Of a stretch of 64,000 nucleotides of DNA, positions 38,240 through 53,000 are shown one piece after another. The number at the start of each line of letters is the position of its first letter. The stretch's first letter is position 1. Source of the stretch: Beaufortia kweichowensis (Eukaryota > Chordata > Actinopteri > Cypriniformes > Gastromyzontidae); NCBI GenBank assembly GCA_019155185.1, contig CM032804.1:4374492-4438491 (forward strand), in the 5' to 3' direction. Under the pieces are notes generated by a model that saw only the letters and a program-made list of their open reading frames with translations, did no database searches and was not told the origin of the DNA. A program made the translations under genes and the position numbers.

Positions 38240-41200
38240 TGTATTTTTCTGTATGTGCAGCACAATGAGGAAACAGGGAACCACAGATAATCAGTTATTG
38301 CTCAGTCAGAATCAGCTTGACAAAATAAGCAAAACAAACCCATATTACATGCTGGGCTAATTAGGCCCCAACTTGCGTTATTTATATACAAAGCTCAAAC
38401 AGACACTACATTTCCCTGCCGCTTTGTGGCTTTGTGGCCAATCGGATGACAGCCGACGGGGACATTGTCTTCAACACGCCCTTTGCTCCCAGCCTGCTAT
38501 CAGCCATGTGTGAAAACAGAGAAGTGCTTGTCAAAAAAGTGCTTCTCAATTCCTGTAAGCGTTTTGCTTTTTGACACATTAGTCATTTGGTTTGTGTAGC
38601 CCAGATAAAACATCCAAACGAGGCAGAGGAGATAAGTAATCTCATTTACATTTGTTGCTCTCCTTAAAGCATAAACAGCCAGATGCTCTATTTATGAGAC
38701 TGCAACAATTAGCAAGTAAAAATGCACATATATTAATATTTAAAGCTGAGAAAATGCGCTCGGAACAACAACAATGCGCTCCTAGTTTACGCCGTAGTGA
38801 TATTAAAATTAATTTATTATGATTCTTTCAATATAGATTGTGTCTGCAACATATCTTTTGTATTCCATGTATCAATCCCTATTTGTTATGTAGAAGTGTA
38901 GTCCAAATGTATTTTGGCTCTGGGCTATTTGATTTGCCTGTTTTTGGGTTTTGTGATTTTTTTTTATTTGGTTGTAAGCCGAGAGAATCCACTTCCTGCC
39001 TTCTCAGTCTGCATCAAAGGTCTGTAATGAGTAGCTTTTGTCTGCATTTATTACTACAGGCTTGAAATTGCAGCAGTGAAATTGAAGAACAATGTGACTG
39101 TAATCATTTGTACTGTGGGTACGAATGCAGAAATTAAGTCTCCTGACTGACACACTATGTGCTTGGTGATACTTTGCCATTTTGACAAATTGTGACTATT
39201 GATCGTCTGAAGACTTCTTTGTGTTTTCACACAGATTTCCTGGTTATGTGTGACTCCCCTTTATTAAGTTACTCCAATATACCAGCCATGATTTCTGCCA
39301 ATATGAGGATTCTCTGATATCTGCCTCCCTCATCGTTACCGTGGAAACCACTCGGAGCCAATGAAAGTTCGGTGCAAACATGTCTCCTACATATGTCTCT
39401 AAATGAGACATGGAATTATAAAATAACATGCCAGTGTTGTTCTTTTCAGATATTTGCTGCACTTGTCAAAGAAAGTGTCATTGTGATTCGTCTCCTTTCA
39501 TCTCGTATGGTCCACTGTCATTATGAAACACGTTTTTCATTTTACCATGCCATCTTATGCCACTTTGCACAGATTAAGTGATAAGAGTTTTAAAGTGGTT
39601 TTGACGTAAAGATGATGGGCGAGAGAAGTAAATAAGCGTCACGTCTTGGTGTACTTCAGACGGCGTCTGAAGCTCGATTGCAGTGGGTTGTGGCTCCCGT
39701 GGAGATGAAAGGAGAAGGATTGGATACCATCTGGGAATTTTTGTGAAGGTGATGTCATATAGAAATATGTTCAGAAAATTAGTAAAGAAAATAGCAGAAA
39801 CATGTTTTAGCCTATAAGGTAAAATCACACGTATCTAAAATGGACTTTAATTTGACATTTTTCTTCGGCTTTAATGGATTCTGGCTTTAACTTGTTATAT
39901 TATTTGAATTTATTGAGTTCAGATCAATGGGATAGAAGTCTGTGTGTTAATCCTGCTCTCTGGGGACTAGCGACGCACATGTCCCTTATCTAACCTGAAT
40001 CAGAATCACCTTAACACATCATCAGTAAAGTGTTGAATTGGGTGTCAGATTTGTGAGACACTTATAATGTGACAAGCTTGCAGGAAATCAACAGATTGAT
40101 TCTGAGAGTTTTTAAATCTTTAACACTTTAAAATTAAATGTACCTGGCATATTACAGTTTGAAGCCATTTCTGTGTTTTGTCTCATTCAAACACAGAAAA
40201 ATATCCTAATATCCTAAGATTTCAGAGGCTTTATGAGATCCTCCAAACTAAAGTTCAGCCAATGGAAAGGCATTTTTAAAAATTTGGAAAGAAAAAACAA
40301 CTCGGACTAAACTTTTGACTCCTGGTCGGCAGTGTTTTTCTGTGAGATTAGTCTGAGTGAGAAGAGCTGGGGATTAAGTAGGATTTTGCCCATACTGTAG
40401 GTGATGGTATTATCTACAGATGCTATAATAGTGCTATATAATAGAGAAGTTCAGCCACAGTCCAGACCAACTTTAAGCTTCAACACGCTTTATATAAATA
40501 CTCCATTACTGAGACTGAAATGAATGAGTCGGCATAGCCAGGGCTGGTAGTATGAGGAGAATGCCTCGGCTGTTGGGACATTATGCAAAGTGAATCAAAT
40601 TGTAAAGCAACTGTAATTGATTAATCGTTCATGCGTTTATTTGCTCAAAGCGGGAAAATTGAATTTGGACCTTCATAATGTAGCTTTCAAATAACCCAGC
40701 TAATGTGAGACGTTCTGTGTTGTGTCGGGTCGGAGGAAGTTCTGTGTGTAAGCCTGGTGTGCCAGTGTTTATTTAGGGATTGGTCATATCTTATTTTATA
40801 TCTTTATGCAGCTGAAAATGTATAATATTCTTAATAAATGCTTGGATGAATAATATAGATGGCCAGTGCTGTGTTGCTTGGGTTTTTATGTAACTTATAT
40901 AATTATATATATATTATATAAATTATTCATTTACTTATTTAAATATCATTACATTTAGAGAGGGAGAAGAGAGGAAGAGAAAAATTGATAAAAAAAATAA
41001 TATTAAAAAAAATTAAATACAAATTGTCTTATATTTATTATTTTTATTTTATTGTAAAAATGTAGCCCTACAGTAATAAAAAAACAATATTTTTATGCAG
41101 TGCTAATAGTGCAATTTTAAAAGTATTCTTAGCAAATCTTGGCAAATCAGTGTGTTGTAATATTAAATTGCCTATAGCATTGGGCCTTTGTGGGTTATAT

Positions 41201-41859
41201 TTGACTCTTTATTGCATTGTTTTTAACCGCATATTCTACAAGTCTCAATGGATTGCGATAAAAGGGAACCATTACACGTCGTTTTGGGTTGAAAGACAAT
41301 CATCTATATTTGATGATATTGTTTGTTTGTCTCATCTTTTGTTCTCCTGAGTCCCATCCTCACTCAGCCAGCGCTGAACTGGCATCACTTCCAATGTTAA
41401 GTGTATTTTTCATGGGGCAATCTGTGAGATTCTTTTCATATGAGCAAATCTACCCTACGACTGGACCTCCCTCTGCATACACCGCTTTTCCACCCAGAAT
41501 GTTCGCTGTGTTACAAAGAGATCACGCTGGAATTTTGTGGATGGGATAGTAAGAAAAACAGATCAAGCGTGTCTGTGGCTCAATTTTTCCAGCCTGTTCT
41601 GCGAGGGTTCAGAAAGGTCACCCGTGGCATTGAGTTATTCCTGTGAAACAGAAAGGCCACATGTCACAGGGCCGGGTCATGACGAGCATCTGGCCTGGAA
41701 GGTCATTGGTCCACCCCTCCGCCCATGACTTGTGTAATTCTGTAATTCTATCAAGTGCTCCGCCAAAACTCCAGCTATTTTTCAGGCTGCAAAGGTCACA
41801 TGCATTGATTCCAGTAAAATGATGTCATATTCCCCGTTCCTTTTTCTTTCGCCTCATGC
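38240..41859. other. Unique to AT-rich intronic DNA, no gene seen
   Basis: AT-rich low complexity at 40890-41070. Small CpG patch near 38430-38480. Frames up to 86 codons without domains. Confidence 0.5.
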
Positions 41860-42770
41860 CGGGTAAGCCTGCCTCATCAACTCACTCACTAATTGCTCCA
41901 AAAGTGAAAGTGCCCTGATAACCCGTACGCTTCCGCTATCAATCGCTGTCGTATTTATCTTTAATTGGTCTTGCAAAGGTTTTATAACGCTGATCTATCC
42001 CATTTTTCCACATGACATTTGCTGTCTTGACTGGCATTTTATTCACTTTCTTCACACACAGATTTCTACTAGTTCACCATATCAGCATGCCCATCAGAGC
42101 TCTTCTGCCTATATGGGTAATAGCTTTTTAAGTCCCCGTTTTCAGCGTAACCTTTTGAAACGCCTGTGATTTTGATTGAATGACGGTCATTTTAACAGAC
42201 ATTAGGCAGAGATAACATGGTAGTGAAATGATAAAAGCAAACCAATGCATTTCCTTTCATAGGGGAAAGTCATCTGCAGTCTGGACCGTGGCGTCTGCGC
42301 TTGTGATTCAGTCTGTGTTATGATAAAGCGGAATCTGTGACAAAGGAAAAGAATCGTGTGCGTTTTACACGTCGTCTTCTAATTCTCCGTCGAGACTGTT
42401 TAATGTCGCTCTATAATTACAGCTGATAGACGCAGATCATCCACGGCCGCCGAAATTGCCCTCTGTACATCTGACCTTTGCGTAACATTTGCCAGAATAA
42501 CAGTTCGTAATGACATTCGGCTCGTTCTGTGACTCAAGGACCTCAGAGGCCTGTTATTGTCTTTATTCCGGAGAATTATCAAACAGCAAAACATGTTTTG
42601 AGTCGGATAATGAAAACAGCAAGTGCTTCAGAAAAGTATGCGTATTTTCGTCAGCACGGGTGTTAATTACCCCGTTTCCCTGGGGTTTTTTCTCATGGTT
42701 CGGTATGAAAAAGCTCATTAACGCCATGCTCCTCTCATTGGGCTGATTTTGTCAGTCGAGTTCCTGCACC
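41860..42770. promoter_or_regulatory. Candidate conserved non-coding block
   Basis: About 0.9 kb of unique CpG-retaining sequence, densest at 42270-42720 (TTTTACACGTCGTCTTC near 42363; CCACGGCCGCCGAAATTG near 42441). No coding signature. Inference from composition. Confidence 0.28.
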
Positions 42771-44585
42771 CTCCTCTTCATGCCAATTGGTAGTGCTCAC
42801 CCGCATTCATATTATGTTCTGCCTCTGCAGTCCTTCAATCATGACTTCAGACGTGTGCAGGACACACACACATTGAAAGTCTGTGTCGGTGTGCTGCTGT
42901 GGCACAGACGCCAATAGTCAAGTGATTATAGCTTATATCAGTCTGCTGTTATGCTTCATGCAGTCTTCTATCTAACTGGAATGAAACTACACTTTCACTG
43001 ATCTGCTGTGGCACTTTTGCATGTAAAACCCTGCATCTTTTTTACTATGCCATTTACTATCGTAATGCTTTTTTCTATTATTTTAAAACATCATAGAAAT
43101 TATACATAGATGTGTCATTTTTACAAAATACTGTAATGTGTAGTGCTTTCTGTAGTAGTGTCTACTTAATATAAAAAGTGGGTAATAGTGGCGTGTTAAA
43201 GCTTTAATCTGGTAAATAATTTTGGTAAATAATAGAAAATATTTTTTGATAAATAATAGAAAATACAAAAATAAAAATAAACAAGAATCAATTAATCAGC
43301 AACTACATAATGTAAATACATGATAAAAATGGTCTCCTTACCTTACTCTGAATCACAGCAGTAAGCTTATAAAAATACTGATTTATAAATTAAGCTGGCA
43401 GGGACAATTTGTGCCCGTTTGACGTCATATGACTTTTGGATTTTTTTTCAAACAGAGATGGCAATACAGAAGTTACACATTAATCACATAATTACCTAAG
43501 AGTTAACCTGTTAAATGTCATCATTCCACAGGTTATTTTACTATTTACTTTCAGTTTCTAGTTGAATCTAATAATTAAAACTTTATATTGATGAGAAGGT
43601 CAATTTTCACATAAAACACATAAAATAAAGAAATAAAATTTTAATTTTATTTATATATTTTTATTTATATATACTTTTTATTTATAATTTTACTTAAATA
43701 CCTAAAATGTAAAAATAAAATATCTATCATTTAATTTTTTTCACTGTGGATACAGATATGCTATAATAGTGTTGATGGTGCTGTGGATTGTTAATGACTA
43801 AGAAAGAGTTTTTTGACCGTCTCTACACAGTATATCAGTCTGTGCTTAAGGCAATCGTCCAGCTAACAAACAATGGAATGACACTTAATCTTGGTCAATG
43901 AACTATCACAACATTTGTCTCATTATCATCTCTTTTAGTCACTACTCTTCGTTTCAGCCTCCTAATGTGTTTGTAATGTGTGTCTTCATTTAACCTCTGC
44001 TCTAAATCGTCCACCTGCTCTCTGGGACCCCAGTCCGACAGTTATGCGGTGGCGTTATCCGTTCGAGACAGCCACGGGGAAGTCTCAGGGCTTTTAGACA
44101 TGGCTCATCCCATGTGCACGGAAGTGTCTCACTGTTGACTGCTGAAATGGATGCATGTCTGCCTCTCTTCCTTCACACGACCTTCTCCTCCTTCTCCTTA
44201 AAACACACAGCAGTAGATTGTGTGTGGAGGGAAAATGAGAGAGAGGCACAGTCCTGCCTCTCTGTCATCATCAGTGAGTCTGACAGTCTGACAGGAGCTG
44301 ATTTTCTCTGACTCAGCTCACAGAGAGAAACCATCACACCGACACACACATGAACCTGAAAAAAATCATTTTTCACACTGGGGATTCAACTGTGATCTGT
44401 TTAGGCATTTCTCCAAAAGTGAGGGTGATCCTTGCCTGTTTGTTTGGACTGAAAAATGTTTTTTATTTCGAGGGAGGGCATTGTGGGGGCACAATGTGGC
44501 AGTTCTGACTCATTCGTTGCCTTAGGCGAGAGAAGAAACAGCATAGTCCAGTGGTGACATTTTCCTTTGATGTGCTAGGTGATCA
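42771..44585. other. AT-rich intronic DNA with a mixed 3' part
   Basis: Positions 43600-43740 are TTTATTTATA-type low complexity. Positions 43990-44340 are mixed composition with no gene. Confidence 0.55.
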
Positions 44586-44930
44586 GTAGGGTTGGGTGTA
44601 ATGGATTACTTTAAGGAATTAATACTGTAATTAAATTACTTTTTGCTTGAAAAAATAAAGGAAGGGATTACTTTTTATTATTAGTTATTTAACTGAATTT
44701 AGAATTGGGTTAGAAATAAATCATTAGTTAATTTTGGTGATATTCATATAGTTTTTTTTAATTGAAAAATATAATGTTTACAGCTCGTAACAGGTAATGT
44801 TTAGGTTCATTTTTAAAGATAAAAAAGATTTTTATTTTTTTATCTATGTGGTCAGTAGAATTATTAGTAATGAGTAATGTAGTTAAGTAATTAAGTAATT
44901 TAAATACAAAGTTGTCATAAGTTATTAATT
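44586..44930. mobile_element. Diverged 'GGGTTGGGTGTAATGGATTAC' interspersed repeat
   Basis: It starts AGGGTTGGGTGTAATGGATT then ACTTTAAGGAATT, with AATTAAATTACTTTTTGCTT, and ends in a TAATGAGTAATGTAGTTAAG tract. Fish genomes carry many copies that begin this way. The body here is heavily decayed and AT-rich, so the limits are approximate. Confidence 0.5.
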
Positions 44931-45198
44931 TCTTTTTTGTACTTATTTAAACCAGTGATTAAATCATTAATATGAATAAATATATATTAATAGTGTATTT
45001 TTGGCATTTTAATAACCCCTTTTGTGTTACGTTTCGAGTAACATGTCTGTGATGACAGAGGTTTAAAGTAAATCTTAATAACTTAATACAATTTAATAAT
45101 TAATGTTTCGAATTAATATTTCTCTACCACTAGACTATACTGGAAAAATCACGGGTGTATGATCCAGACACTGTTGTCATTTGCATACAAAGAACATA

Positions 45199-45214
45199 TG
45201 TTATGTACATAACA
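45199..45214. repeat. 16-bp perfect palindrome TGTTATGTACATAACA
   Basis: The sequence equals its own reverse complement and sits in an AT-rich stretch with several ACATA/TATGT words. It could be a chance product of local composition. Confidence 0.6.
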
Positions 45215-45763
45215 GTAGTGTCACATATAATACACAATATGCTGTATGTAACATACAATACAATGATTTACAAAACGTACAAACCCTTAAGATGAGTTAA
45301 AAAGGCAAAATAAAATCTGTTTGGTGGGTGGAGGGGCACATTTGAATGGGCATGACACTCCTGCTTAAAACACACGCTGTGATCGCCCTCCTCTGCGCCG
45401 CTTGAATATTTACAATGTCACCGCCATCGAGTATTTGTCTTGGAAAACACACATCTCAGTCTTGAGTGACTGAATATTTCAAACTCAGATGTGTTTCCAG
45501 CCCGTGGTAGCGACTACATTTGTCTGATGAACAATAAAAGCCAGAACAGTGAGTTTTTTTGAAAAACCCGGCCCTGCCAAGAGCCTCAACCGCTGCCCGT
45601 CTCTCTCGAGTGGCATGTTTAAGAAAACATCAGGACTTTAAACTTACCAGAGATGAGATGTTCTGAATTAGTGTTTCAGTCTATCTGCCTTTCTTGTTCA
45701 CAACTCAAGTAGTAATTTCAAATCAATCAAGCACCAGAGGCGGACGGAGGCACTTTCACTGCG

Positions 45764-45825
45764 TCTCTCTCTCTCACACACACACAGTCTCTCTTTTACT
45801 GCTTCTTTTTTCTCTCTCTCTGAAA
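45764..45825. repeat. Interrupted CT/CA simple repeat
   Basis: CTCTCTCT, then a CA run, then CTCTCTTTTACTGC and another CT run, all pyrimidine-biased. The tract is imperfect and probably old. Confidence 0.85.
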
Positions 45826-45931
45826 CTAGACTCACCTAACAAATGATCCCAATATCTGGTTGGAAGCACTTAGGCTGCATGAATAATTACGGGTTATGGT
45901 GGGATGGTGTGACAACAGCCTGGCCTGGAGT

Positions 45932-45951
45932 GTGTGTGTGTGTGTGTGTGG
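45932..45951. repeat. (TG)10 microsatellite
   Basis: A short TG run between GGCCTGGAG and GGCGCTTC. Confidence 0.9.
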
Positions 45952-48900
45952 GCGCTTCTGCTCTCGGCTTGTCACCAGCTGCACATTAAGGCAGTGTGGG
46001 ACTTGAGGGCTGTCAGGCAGACACTGTAGTCACATCTTTATTAATAATGAAAGACATATTCGGACCCCCCATTGCGGTTATATCTCACTGGCCTCGTAAT
46101 GCCTTCAAGAACAACAGCCCGATGTGTTTCTGAAATTGTTCTTATTTTAAGAGTCACGCACTTAGATGTCAGCCGAAGTCTTAGATGACCAGATCAGAGA
46201 CTTACATGTGTTAACTACTCATGTTTTGAGCTGATAAGTCACACAGTTACAGATATAAATGCACTGCATCGCACTCGCTTGTAGAATGTATGACATTTAT
46301 AATGAGCTTGTCTTAGTTTATCTTCTTTAAAAGCAGCTGTGAGGACAGGAAGACACAGCAGAATCTCTGTGGGAATCGCACAAGGTGCGTGCATCAATTG
46401 CCTGCAAAAATAATGAAGCTTTTAGGGGGCAGTAATCATAGCAGATTAGCTCCATGCCAACAGAAATTCATTAATAATGTGCACGTCATCGGCCGGGCTT
46501 TTTCTTCATTCGCAGTCGAGAGCTGTCTTCTCGCCGCATTCGGCACACGCTCAGCAAGCGTCCAAGGCACTGCACGGCTCATATGCTTCACCTTACTCTG
46601 CATGTAAACAAACAGCACGTAAACAAACAAACAACCATGGCGTGTTGTCATCACACGTATCTCTGTCAGCTCGTGGCAGATATTTATTATAAGTAGGTTT
46701 CATTTTGAAAGTCTATTTCTGTATAGGCTGATATCTTAAAACATGTCTACAGAAATGAGTATTTTCGTCATTATTGTCCTCAATATAGTTTTTTTTTAAC
46801 ACATTATATAGTTTATTGTCATTTTGTCACACTGCATGGGGTAAGTTGTCACAATTGGACTTGGAATGTCAAATCATCGTTTTGGCTAGCAGATGTACTG
46901 AATACATTTTACTAACAACCTGCTTCAATAAAATTGTGACAGCTTTCACTAACCAGATATTTATAAGGTTTTATTTTAAAAAGTTTTTTGAAACCAACAT
47001 ACAACACCACTGCTTGTTACTTAAACCTGTCTACAGTCTATAACATATAGCTCTTGAATGCATCCTAAAAAAAATTTACTCATACCATTTTGAATTTTTA
47101 CAAAATTGTGATTATGTTGAATAACTATTAAAATCATTTACCAGTGCAGCTCCCCAGCAAATGAGTGCAGTGCTATTATAATGTATTTGTGATTCATACA
47201 TAATTGTATCATTGCATTTAAATAGCTATTAATCAGTCTGACAGTTCAAAACAGCTCACAGTTTTCTCTGTGTGTCAGATTTAGACCTGTCATTTCAACC
47301 ACATTCAGCTTCGTTCCAGCGCATTTTAATAGACTGAAAATGAATCACATTATAGGAAGAACCAATAAACTCTATGTATTGTGTCTGTACATAAATATGT
47401 AATCTTGAGACTATTCGTTCATTCATTCAGAGGAAATCTGTCATTACATTAATCATTTGCATTGTATTATAAATCAAGGTTATTTGATAATACAGTCCAG
47501 TTCTTTTGTTAGATTCTTTTATTTTAAACTTCATTTCGTCAATCAAAAAAATAAATTTATATAGAAGGAGAAACGTACAGATCGGTGAAATGTAATCAAT
47601 TCAAAACTCAATTCTAAAGGTTTATTTCTCTTTTAAATAAAACAGATTTTTGTTCAACGTGACGGTAAAGTCGTGGCAATGTGAAATGTATCAGCTGAGA
47701 TCATTTCTTTTAAATGGCTTGTCTTGATACTGCACTACCTGTTCCAAATCATTTCAGGTTCAAGAACCGGTCAGCGTTTCTTCCCCCCCACATAAATGTT
47801 GACAGGAGTTTCATAGAAGAGCAATTACACAGGCTCACAAAAAAAGTCACTATACATCTGATCAATGTTAAATCTATCAGTCCTTCAATACATCTCATTT
47901 CTACCAACATCAGAGGCAATAATGATGTGTGATGTTCATATAAGTACGTTTTACAGTTTGAAAGTTTTGTTCCAGCAGAAGACTGTCTATAATTTGGGTT
48001 AAATCCCCAAGTTTCTTCCACCTCATCATTAAAAATCTTGCCTTTGAAATAACATCTGTTTAGGATTCCTCACGATACGAGACACAGAAAAAGCTGCATT
48101 GCAGTCTGTGTCAAATCACAAGGTTTAATATTCTGTTAAATAAAATGGCAGACAGTAAAGGATAGCCAATACTATCTGAAGCTGTAAACAACGTAATCTA
48201 TACAAGTATAGTCTAGTACAAATCTAAATCGCATGAATTTGTGCATTCGGTATATTTTTTGCACTGTGCATACAAACTCAGTAGATGTATTACATAGGAA
48301 TCAAACCCACAACCTTTAAACAATCTATTTTGCAACATGGAAGTCATACTGTGTGTGCTGTTCATTTACTGTAGGCTTGTAGCGTAACTCAACCTGGGCC
48401 GGCATGTAAATTCAAATTAATTTCAAAATTAAAACTAATAAATGACTTCATCACTCAGGAGTGCATTATGAGGTCATATTTCTAGAAGTCTAGACATATA
48501 GTGTGCCTTACGGATCTGATCGTGTGAGTGTTAGCTGCGATTGTGGTGTCTCTTACAGAGTATTTTTATCTGGGTGGCAATAAGGGTGTAATAAAGAACG
48601 CAGTGTATGAAATGTCTGGTGCTCACCAGAGTCATAAAAGTTACCCTCAAAGAAGGCAATTCAAAGATTTGTGTGAGTTTCCATATGCATTCAGAAGCAG
48701 CAGTGAGACTTTATCCACTGATGTCCCGTAAGTCTCTTTATAGCAGTGATTATAGCAGCCCGGAGAGAGACACCTCGTGGGCTGATGACACAGTCTGTTT
48801 GCTCTTCATGCAGGGTGTAAAAAGTACTGTTGACCTAACCTTAATCTCGTAATTTCAAAGTGCCTGAAAACATTGTTTATCTCCAACCAGCAGCTGTAGA

Positions 48901-49498
48901 ATACTGGCTTTTAAAGAATTTATTTAACCCTGCGAAAAATATAGCCACCTTGTCACTACAATTTGTTTTTCTATAAGACTTTTCACAATAATCATGTGGG
49001 GTCTTTGAGTTGCATCCATACTGAGGGTAATTTCATGGTGCAGCAGACCTGATTCAGCTAAACTTACCTAAAACCAGGGCATGATGAAGTTATTTGAGGG
49101 TCAGATATAAAAAATTTTCTCAACTATATCAGAACGCTGAAAATACTAACTGCATTTACAGAGAGAGGAAGATTCAGTTGCAAATATATCAAAGCCTAAG
49201 GCATATTTTGATCATTTCAGTGAGATTATCCTTCGCTTCTAGCAAAGGTTTGCTCTAATTTCTTACTTCAAATATTTGACAGCAAATGCATACATGAGGA
49301 CTCTCATGAATAAACCTGAATAGAGATGTTACAACATTGCACTGTTTATAATATTGAAAGGATAAATGTCATGGTAACCTTTGCTGGTAATGTAACTTGT
49401 AGTGTGACACTTGCTTGACACTTGCATATGAATCTGATTCTAATTTGTTTTTACTGTACTTTATTTTACTTTATTTAGTTATTTTTATGTACATATGT

Positions 49499-49760
49499 AA
49501 CACTTTATAACACTTTACGATACACTTGTGTTTTGTAAATGCATTAGCTAACAATGAAAAAAAGTTTTTCAGCATTTATTGTTCTTTGTTAATGTTAATT
49601 AAGGCAAACACACTTGCTTAGGTTCTTCATTATTTTTATTTTGATTTTAAAATGTATTAGTAAATGCTGAAATTAACATTAACTAAGATTAATATTCAGC
49701 ATAGATGTGTTGTTTATTGTTACTTCATAATGCAGTAGTTAATTTATTAGGATGTAACAT
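49499..49760. mobile_element. Teleost interspersed repeat, 'AACACTTTA..TTAGTAAATGC' family
   Basis: It contains CACTTTACGATACAC, AAATGCATTAGCTAACAATG, CAGCATTTATTGTTCTTTGT, TAATGTTAATTAAGG and GTATTAGTAAATGCTGAAAT followed by TAACATTAACTAAGATTAAT. Self-similar TTAACATTAACT/AGTTAATGTTAA-type arms of this kind are very common in cyprinid genomes. It is non-autonomous. Confidence 0.75.
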
Positions 49761-49870
49761 TTACAAGACAAAGTATAAATGATATCTTCTAATATATTAC
49801 AACAACACTGGAACAGTATTTTAGTGTTCAAGGAAATATTTGGATGCTGGTGGCTTTGTTAAATCTCTTA

Positions 49871-50043
<173 letters not shown>

Positions 50044-50045
50044 TC

Positions 50046-53000
50046 AGTGTATTGGCCTCTGTTTACATGTGTGAGGTGATAATGGCAAAGTTGCTTGAAA
50101 GTATAATTTTTCATCCTCCTCTGCCTGCTGCCTAAATTAAGCTTTTTCAAGGTTGGATGTGCAGCTGGGGATCGAAGGACAGGATCTTCCATCAGAGACT
50201 AGAGATCTGCGCCTGGAGTATCTTATTTCCAGTTATATATTCTGTGCTACTGGAGCCCCTGGGCTGTGGTTTAACCCCACCCGCTGTCCTACATCACCAG
50301 TCCTGATCACAATGTTTAATCAGTCATTTCCCAGTGATATGAAGGGGTTGTTATGGATTGTGAATTATAATTTCAGTGGTTTCTATTGCTTGTAAAATGA
50401 TTTATTAAACGCTATGCCAACAATCTCTTAAAACCATAGCCACTACTGTAGTTTCGAGCATATCTGCTGCTGTGTGTTTTCTTTGTAATTTAGAAATGGG
50501 TTAGTCTCTAGCTGTCGCCAGATAAAGAATATTTATACTTAGTAGTGTCTTAACCTTGAGTTCACAGCCGTTTTTCAAAGGCAAAACAACAATTATTTAT
50601 TTATTTGTTATTCGAGAACAACACATGTGAGATACGGTAGATATGTCTCTCTCTGAACAGACACTCCAAGCAGATAATAATCTTTCAGATTATCACAAGA
50701 ACACAAACCCCCGAGACAAGGTTTTAATATTCAGGTTTACATAATCCATAAACATTGACACATCCCGGTTAAAATCTTCCTTTTGGCAGTGCAGATTACA
50801 CGAGTTAATCTGTATATCTCGTAAAACATTATCCTGCATTTGCACTGTGCGATTCTCATATAATGTGAAAGTACCTCTGATGAGGAGATTACAGCCACGT
50901 GCAGGGGTTTATTGCTAGTGCTTAAACAAGCTGTTCATTGGCCCAAGGCTTTCTGAGAACTGTGTTGAGATCCATCCCAGGATTACACACATATATCTAG
51001 ACCCATCTCTCGAATCGCAAGCCACTGAACTGTTCAATGACTTGGGACAGTCATTTCACAGTTGGCATGTTTTGTGTCGCTCCCTCTGAAGATAAAGAAT
51101 GATTTTTTCCCGTTTATTGAGCCGACACAGCTTGCTGCTAGGAGATATTATGCAAGAATTTGACAAGAGAGATGCTGTGTGAAACCGGCAAGCAACGACA
51201 CAACTTCTAATAGAACGGACGTGCATGTGACGTAGTTGAATTGTATGTTGAATGCTTTGAACCAGAGCACCATCAAATATACATGAAAACAGAGACTGAT
51301 AAAAGACTTAAACAGTATTGGAATGACTCATAGTTTGTTGAGAAAAAAAACAGAGTTAATATGGAGAATAAAGCTGTTCGGTCATTGATGATTGATGCAG
51401 TTTGAAAACATTGTAATCTAGTCCTCTTGCATTTAAAAAAAAGACATCCTGCACTTTGCAAATATTTTTTATTGGTAAACAAGATCTGTTGGCAGGATTT
51501 TGATTTAGAGCTTACTGCATAATTTACATTTGTTCATTGAAAGTGCTGTATGAAAACATAAAAGTCTGATTTCACAAACTTTTCTTAGCTTTTTTCCTAA
51601 ACTAAACCTTCACTGTAACTCTTGGGTAAGCGAGTAAACATAAATCATGCTTTATTCAAAAAGAATAAATTGTATAATGAAGGTAGATTATTTTTCCCTT
51701 AAATTTGAGTTTTTGTGTTTTACTGCCTTTATTAAATTACATACTGTATCTGATTGGGGCAAGTTGTCACATGTGTTTTAATTGTAAAAAGTTATAACAT
51801 TTGGAACAACAGGGGATATATTCAATAGTTTCGGTGTTGCCAAGAAGGGATGTACCTGTACAGAAACTGAATTTTTAACCTGAGAAATAATCACAGGAGT
51901 AACACGTTTCCTAGCGAAAGAAAGACTTTTTAATGATTTTACTTCATGAAAGTTGGATTGATACATATTTTAAGGTTTTAATATTTTTACTGTGTGGTTA
52001 CCCTTTTATAATAGCAGTAAGGTACTGCACGACTGAAGTGCATCGTTTGGCAAGACAGTGTATTATCCTAAAAGTCTGAGAATTACAAACTTCACTTCTG
52101 AGAAAAATATTGCTGCTTCAGTCTATTTTAATAAGAAATACGTCAACACAGGAAAGAGAACTGCACCCGTCGAGGCAATTTCATGGGCTCTTTTAAAATC
52201 ACGTCTTGTTTAATAGTTGGGCATTTCTCCAGTACATTTTCCAGCGCAGTCATTACTGATAAAACAGAGCAACTTATCCATGCAGACAGAGATAAATGAT
52301 GGACATTTGGCCAACAGGAAGTAAACAGAAGCTCCTCTCCATATGCCGCTGCAGGCCACTGACGGATGTGTTGTTTGACTATCGTTGAGTTTGTTTAACA
52401 CTTATGTAAGTGTCTCATATGCGAGACAACAGCTAAAGCTTTAATTACCAAGAATTCACTATTGCACCTGCAACTCTCCAAAAACGCCACACCAGCAGCT
52501 TATCATGTCAATCATATTATCATCGTCAGGTAATCGATAACCTGTTTCACTTTTTATGCCATTTTTTCCATGGCTATTTTTTGCACCAGTAAAAGCACAA
52601 TTCGGATTATCAAATGTTCCAGTAATAGTCGAGCTTAGCTTTTAATGGAGCAGCTTAGTCCTTCAGTATGTGATTAGAGCGTAAGCAGGCTCTTTCCGTG
52701 ATGCCAGATGTTCACGAATAAACACCACTGTGTGATCATATCTCCATGAAAGCTAATGCGGTCCCAGCCTGCCTTTTAATGACCCACATTATTTTGATCT
52801 TAAAATAAAGATGTTTACACTGGTGAGGAGCTCTTTAATTAGGAAAAGTTCATCTAAACCTGTTTTGCTGCGGATATGCAATTTTTGAATAAGAATTAAG
52901 CTAAAATGCATTTTTTTTTGCTTAGCTCAACAAATAACCTTTGAAACTATTATGCAAAGCTTTTTTTATAAAGCAAATGCAGGTGGTCAGGCGTCTTTAA

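Larger units (their letters stand above)
44931..49498. other. Unique to AT-rich intronic DNA, no gene seen
   Basis: Contains the small simple repeats listed separately, a CpG-bearing patch at about 46480-46580 and AT-rich DNA elsewhere. The word GGGGTAAGTTGTCACA near 46838 recurs in similar form near 51757. Confidence 0.5.
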
